From: Thoreauomyces humboldtii
Lineage: Eukaryota > Chytridiomycota > Chytridiomycetes > Spizellomycetales > Powellomycetaceae
NCBI GenBank assembly: GCA_027596035.1
Contig: JADGJA010000151.1
Span: 1 to 35,934 of the forward strand
Length of the DNA stretch: 35,934 nucleotides
Direction of reading: 5' to 3'
In this document: positions 32,603-35,934 of the stretch, piece after piece
Position numbering within the stretch: the stretch's first letter is position 1
Layout of the letters: the number at the start of each line of letters is the position of its first letter
Position numbers and translations under genes: made by a program
Notes under the pieces: model-generated
Seen by the model: only the letters and a program-made list of their open reading frames with translations
Told to the model about the DNA's origin: nothing
Databases searched by the model: none

Positions 32603-33875
32603 TCATGATGGCAGAGAACCTTTTCCTCCCGGGCATGCACACTGCGAGTTAATCCGCTCCAACTGCATCTTCATCATGTCCATCAGCTGTTGTGACTGCC
32701 GCAGTCGCAGCTCTTCGATGGTTGCCTTCGACTTTGCTTCGAGTGCCTTGCGATCTTCTTTCTTTAACGCCAGCGCGATCTTCTGCTTCCGATTCTGCTC
32801 TGCCATGAGTGAGCATTCGGCCAAGGCCTGTGCCGCGCTGACAGTTGCCGTGCGTACTCGATCGCGTGAACCAGGGGCTGGGCGCTTTCGGGGTGGCTCC
32901 TCCGTTGCGGGATCGGCGTCTGGATCTAGTTCGGAGGACGAGGAGTCTGCTGCAGCGGTCAGACGCTTCAGCTCGCGGGATTGCCGAACTAAATTGAGAC
33001 CAGGCATAGGCGTCGGCGTCGATCGAGGGAGAGGGGTGAGGGGGTTGAGAACCCGAAGGGTCACGGCTGGTGTTGCGCTCCCCGACGTCCCTGAATGCTC
33101 GATGTCGACCGACAAAGGATCATCGCCCTCTTCCTCCGAAGACGGAAAGGGATCTGTTGCCAGCCCCGACAGCTGTGTAAGCCCCGGCTGCGACGCTGGC
33201 TTGGCAAGAATTAGTTGGGCCTGGCGTTCATCGAGGGTGGTGCTGCCCTGGTTCGCGTCGCCGCTGCTGATATCGTTGCCGGGGTCATCCTCGTCCTCGA
33301 TCTGAGCTGACTTAGGATCAAGCAAATGATCATCGTACATCTAAGAACGTCATAAGTAGAGAACCAGAGCCGCACCACGCCTGTGAGCCTCCGCATACCT
33401 CAGAGTGATTTTTGCCATGGCCAATTTCCGACACAAAAGAAGGGCGGATAGCACCCCTTTCTCCAAAGAACTCCTCCAAGCGGTAATACCAGCGGAAGAG
33501 CTTCTCAACCTTGTCCTCGATGGTCATTCCCTTTTCTGCCTCAGCGTCGGTGAGACCCCATCCCGTCGAGTTGATCTTGTGATCCACCTCCTTCCATTTT
33601 TTCTCCATCCATGTTATCTTGCTCTTAACCTGAACCGCATCCTTGCTAAACTCGTAAGAGGCAAGATACTCGGAGGCCCTCTTGCATACAGCCAGCTTAG
33701 TGTTTGCGGTAGTGGTACGGGTGCCTGTGGTGGTGTCGGCGTTGGAATGTCTGAACGCGTCGTAGTTGCCGTCCTCGCGAAGCTAGTCAACCAGAACCCG
33801 CTCCTGAGGTAGGGTCCAGTTCAGCCTCTTTGGCCCTTCCTGACTGTCCTCGGTTGGCTTCTGCTTAGGAGGCAT
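32603..33875 (-). pseudogene. SANT/Myb-like DNA-binding gene with in-frame TAG
   Basis: Two exons, 33875-33399 and 33340-32603, joined in phase 0 by a 58-nt intron (GTATGC to TTCTTAG). The first starts MPPKQKPTEDSQEGPKR, then LNWTLPQERVLVD, then TAG at 33785-33783. The same frame resumes at once with a Myb/SANT-like trihelix pattern: SEYLASYEFSKDAVQVKSKI, KWKEVDHKINSTGWG, then FRWYYRLEEFFGERGAIRP. The second exon is acidic, Ser/Thr/Pro-rich, with a basic patch (EEPPRKRPAPGSRDR) and a terminal Lys/Glu/Gln coiled coil (KKEDRKALEAKSKATIEELR, then QQLMDMMKMQLERI). This architecture is typical of fungal multicopy genes of transposon ancestry, an inference by eye. The single TAG may be a real null, an assembly error or readthrough. 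Everything else is intact, so decay would be recent. Confidence 0.6.
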
Positions 33876-34089
33876 GAGGGGCGTTGAGGACGCTCGCTTG
33901 CTCTTCTCTCGCTGCGGCAAGAGGTGTCGGTTGAGGTGCCGTGGTCGTCGGCAGATGAGATGGCGGTCGGTCTGGTTGGAAGTAAGGCAACGAGGGCGAG
34001 AAGATGAGGAAAAGGTGGCCGTGCTGTGAGGTTTCGGACGTGAACGGTCGGACGCCCTGATATCTGCACGGGCGACCGGCGGGAGCTAC

Positions 34090-34167
34090 GGGGGTTTCAA
34101 AGTTTGGAGCGCATCTCCGTCGAGATGGCCTGTGATTGGCTGACGAAACCCCAACTTTGAAATCCCC
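34090..34167. repeat. Inverted repeat with nested hairpin
   Basis: The left arm (34090-34107, GGGGGTTTCAAAGTTTGG) pairs imperfectly with the right arm (34149-34167, CCCCAACTTTGAAATCCCC). Between them a second palindrome, CATCTC-CGTC-GAGATG (34112-34127), forms its own stem, and an inverted CCAAT pentamer lies at about 34134. The structure sits 215 bp upstream of the SANT-like gene start. Confidence 0.75.
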
Positions 34168-35059
34168 TAATAACATCATGTAACGAAGTAAAAGGTCCGA
34201 CTCACGACTCCACACCAAACATAGCATCGTTGAGTACATATAGCCTCAATAGGGACCAGGGGACCACGTCTCCTTATTCATGCATACGCAAATACTAGTA
34301 GGTGCTGTGGCGCTCACCTTTGACGGTCGGGAGAGAGCATGTTTACTAGTAAAAGTCGCGTTTCGGACGGGGAAATGTGCTGATTTCGCCCAAGCTCGGG
34401 ACTTTGGGACCTCTGCAGAAGAAGAAGAAAAAACAGGGTCGAATACGGTAATAGCGCCTCCTCGGAGCCCTCCTCTCTGCAACATCTCCATCTGGAAGGT
34501 TTGCGTACCGGAACTGTGGAAGGCAGAATACAGGGAACCATTAAAGCGCGAGTTTTGAGCACCGTATCGAGGACCATGGGGTGCCCGAGAGCCCACGAAA
34601 CTACCTGAAACAGTCGTCCCTAGTCAACTAGCACCCTGCAATCGTGCTCGAAGTGTTTCTTTGTTTTTCCAAGCTTGCACGGCAGTGGAATGCGTGCGCA
34701 AGTGTCAAGAGATCTTGGCTCAAAAACAGCTAGAGGAGGAAAGGGTGAAGACGGGTTCGCGTTTTGGTGGCTATGCTAACACTCATCTCTCCTCTACTCT
34801 TACTGGTGCAGGGTGTGTCCGGACTGACACGCATCCGCGTCGATGACACATAGGTGATTTCACAGATTTTCTTCCGCTGTCCAAAAGGGGGATTCCGCTT
34901 TGAATCATTTTGTTCCCTTCGTTGCAGTTTGCAACGGGTTTCCCCTAGTTTACCATTTACCAACGAGGGAAACCGGGTATCGGCGCGCCCGGCACAGAAA
35001 GCACTGGCCTTCCTATGGGCACGCGTGTGCCTAGGGTTTGGGATTTGGCCAGATACCCG

Positions 35060-35160
35060 CACAGTACCGGTACACAACTGTACAGTACAGGCGTTCGTAG
35101 CAGGCTACAGTAGATCCAGTACAATTTTGGAAATTTGGCGCCGGTACAGTAGATCGTGGC
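35060..35160. repeat. Cluster of GTACAGTA/TACAGTAGATC motifs
   Basis: At least five related motifs fall in 100 bp: CAGTACCGGTAC, TGTACAGTACAG, CTACAGTAGATC, CAGTACAA and GGTACAGTAGATC. The order and spacing are irregular, so this is not a simple tandem array. Confidence 0.6.
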
Positions 35161-35419
35161 GCTGTATTTTCTGCTCTGATCCCGTGCTTCAGAATGTGCA
35201 TAAAGGTCCCTCGGTCCCTGGTATGTGCTTTCGCGACAGGGGGTAAAAGACTAGATCTAGTAAAAAAGCCTCGGTCTGAAAGGGTTCAGCGAAGGTACGT
35301 ACGATCTAGCCAAAGTCAGGTCCATGTCGGTGGCGTAGGCGATCGTGAGCAGGGCCGACAATCCAGGACAGCAGAAGAAACTCACGGACTTCTCGTTTTT
35401 TTTGAGGGGTCATTTTCAG

Positions 35420-35695
35420 GACTGTCCTCACGAGTGGTTCCACCTCGAATGCGTCGCCCTGGAAGCCATACCCGAGGGATCGTGGATGTGTCACACCTGC
35501 AGAACGACGCAGATTATTTATCGCGTGTTTCCTTTCGCACGCGCGAGGGGGAAGGAGAAGGGCGATGGTGATATGTGGGTCGGGTTGTTTGTATGTACAT
35601 TCTTCGTTTCTGTTCCTTCTGTTCGCTCTGTTTTCTTGGGATGGGTTGTCGAAGGGCAACGGGGAGCGGATAGAGGGAACGAGGGAGAGGACTGA
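35420..35695 (+). CDS. C-terminal half of a PHD finger, ING-like (partial)
   Basis: The sequence after a CAG acceptor (ATTTTCAG ending at 35419) reads DCPHEWFHLECVAL, IPEGSW, then CHTC. These are the second half of a C4HC3 PHD finger, with Cys, His, Cys, the conserved Trp and the final Cys pair, closest by eye to ING-family histone H3K4me3 readers. The first half (Cys-x-Cys and the acidic loop) is not visible in any frame of the preceding 700 bp, and the copy of the 17-bp repeat lies 100 bp upstream. After the finger the frame continues through non-conserved sequence to 35695, so the true end may be earlier, or another intron may follow. It is either the last exon of a gene with a long upstream intron or a fragment. 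Confidence 0.5.
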   Translation, partial: DCPHEWFHLECVALEAIPEGSWMCHTCRTTQIIYRVFPFARARGKEKGDGDMWVGLFVCTFFVSVPSVRSVFLGWVVEGQRGADRGNEGED

Positions 35696-35934
35696 AAGAG
35701 ACAGTAGAAGGAGGAGGAGGTGGCCCTGGGTATATTTGTGTCCGTGTTTTTGTTTTTGGAATCGAGAGTAAGAGACTTTTCTGGTCGTAGCCTCGTAGCT
35801 TCTGTCGTGCATCTCTTCAATTGACCTTGTTCGTAGCTCTCGCAATCGCGGTTCGCAGAGGTTCGAAGAACTGCAAAGCGCGTGAAATCTTCGTCAGTCT
35901 CAGCTCCCATGTGATGCGATGAGATGATTGGGGG
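35696..35934. other. Right edge, no gene seen
   Basis: 239 bp with purine-rich sequence near 35700-35730 and no recognised gene. Minus-strand frames here have no family motif. Confidence 0.4.

Larger units (their letters stand above)
32227..35320. repeat. 17-bp dispersed direct repeat (two copies)
   Basis: ATCTAGCCAAAGTCAGG occurs identically at 32227-32243 and 35304-35320, about 3.1 kb apart. Each copy lies 100-120 bp downstream of a direct GGTCCC double unit (32105 and 35205). On the minus strand each copy ends an open frame with residues PDFG and a stop. The interval between the copies holds the interrupted SANT-like gene. The listed span covers both copies and everything between them. 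Confidence 0.6.
33876..35419. other. Gene-poor repeat-bearing stretch
   Basis: About 1.5 kb without a confident gene. It holds a strong inverted repeat at 34090-34167, a cluster of TACAGTA-type motifs near 35060-35160, a GGTCCC unit at 35205 and a 17-bp repeat at 35304. A short plus-strand stretch at about 34682-34750 (reading VRKCQEILAQKQLEEERVK after a CAG acceptor-like site) could be an exon of an unseen gene; its partners were not found. Confidence 0.4.

Noticed and set aside
32559..33305. Plus-strand Ser-rich open frame
   Set aside because: It is antisense to exon 2 of the SANT-like gene, whose intron, coiled coil and basic patch make better sense.
1..35934. CRISPR array, prokaryotic operon or virus-like system
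   Set aside because: The genes are intron-split eukaryotic genes. No regularly spaced direct repeats or capsid or polymerase signatures were seen.

Overview
The window looks like nuclear DNA of a fungus, most likely an early-diverging zoosporic (chytrid-type) lineage. Most genes are split by short GT-AG introns of about 54-97 nt. The gene content combines general fungal machinery (SNF5, TAF12, RNA polymerase III subunit C82/RPC3, a TOM1/HUWE1-type HECT ligase, a Rho GTPase) with families that Dikarya lack or seldom keep: a class C (GABA-B-like) GPCR, a secreted frizzled-like cysteine-rich protein and a SUZ12-type Polycomb protein. The chytrid placement is inferred from gene content and intron style; no marker was searched.

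Layout. 0.4-2.0 kb (-): five-exon MFS transporter of the MCH1/nodulin-like type. 2.7-3.6 kb (+): Rho GTPase. 3.7-6.6 kb (-): class C GPCR with a C-terminal PH-like domain. 7.1-8.0 kb (+): secreted or anchored Cys-rich protein. 8.4-9.3 kb (+): PaxB-like polytopic membrane protein. 9.5-11.5 kb (-): SNF5 with a C-terminal GATA finger. 11.9-13.5 kb (+): TAF12. 13.6-15.5 kb (-): RPC3/RPC82. 15.7-16.9 kb (+): F-box protein with an in-frame TGA. 17.4-29.8 kb (-): one 13-exon HECT E3 gene of about 3,858 codons. 30.4-31.9 kb (+): SUZ12-like VEFS-box gene with unresolved 5' end. 31.9-35.9 kb: a gene-poor, repeat-bearing stretch holding a nuclear-looking gene with an in-frame TAG, inverted repeats, dispersed short repeats and half of a PHD finger.

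Functional reading. 9.5-31.9 kb is a block of nuclear genes for transcription, chromatin and ubiquitin, mostly in divergent pairs sharing short intergenic regions (SNF5/TAF12, RPC3/F-box, HECT/SUZ12). 2.7-9.3 kb holds membrane and signalling genes: receptor, small GTPase, extracellular Cys-rich protein. A pathway linking them is speculation. Exon junctions were placed by hand from GT/AG sites, reading-frame continuity and family motifs. The totals close in frame for the MFS, Rho, GPCR, PaxB-like, SNF5, TAF12, RPC3 and HECT genes.
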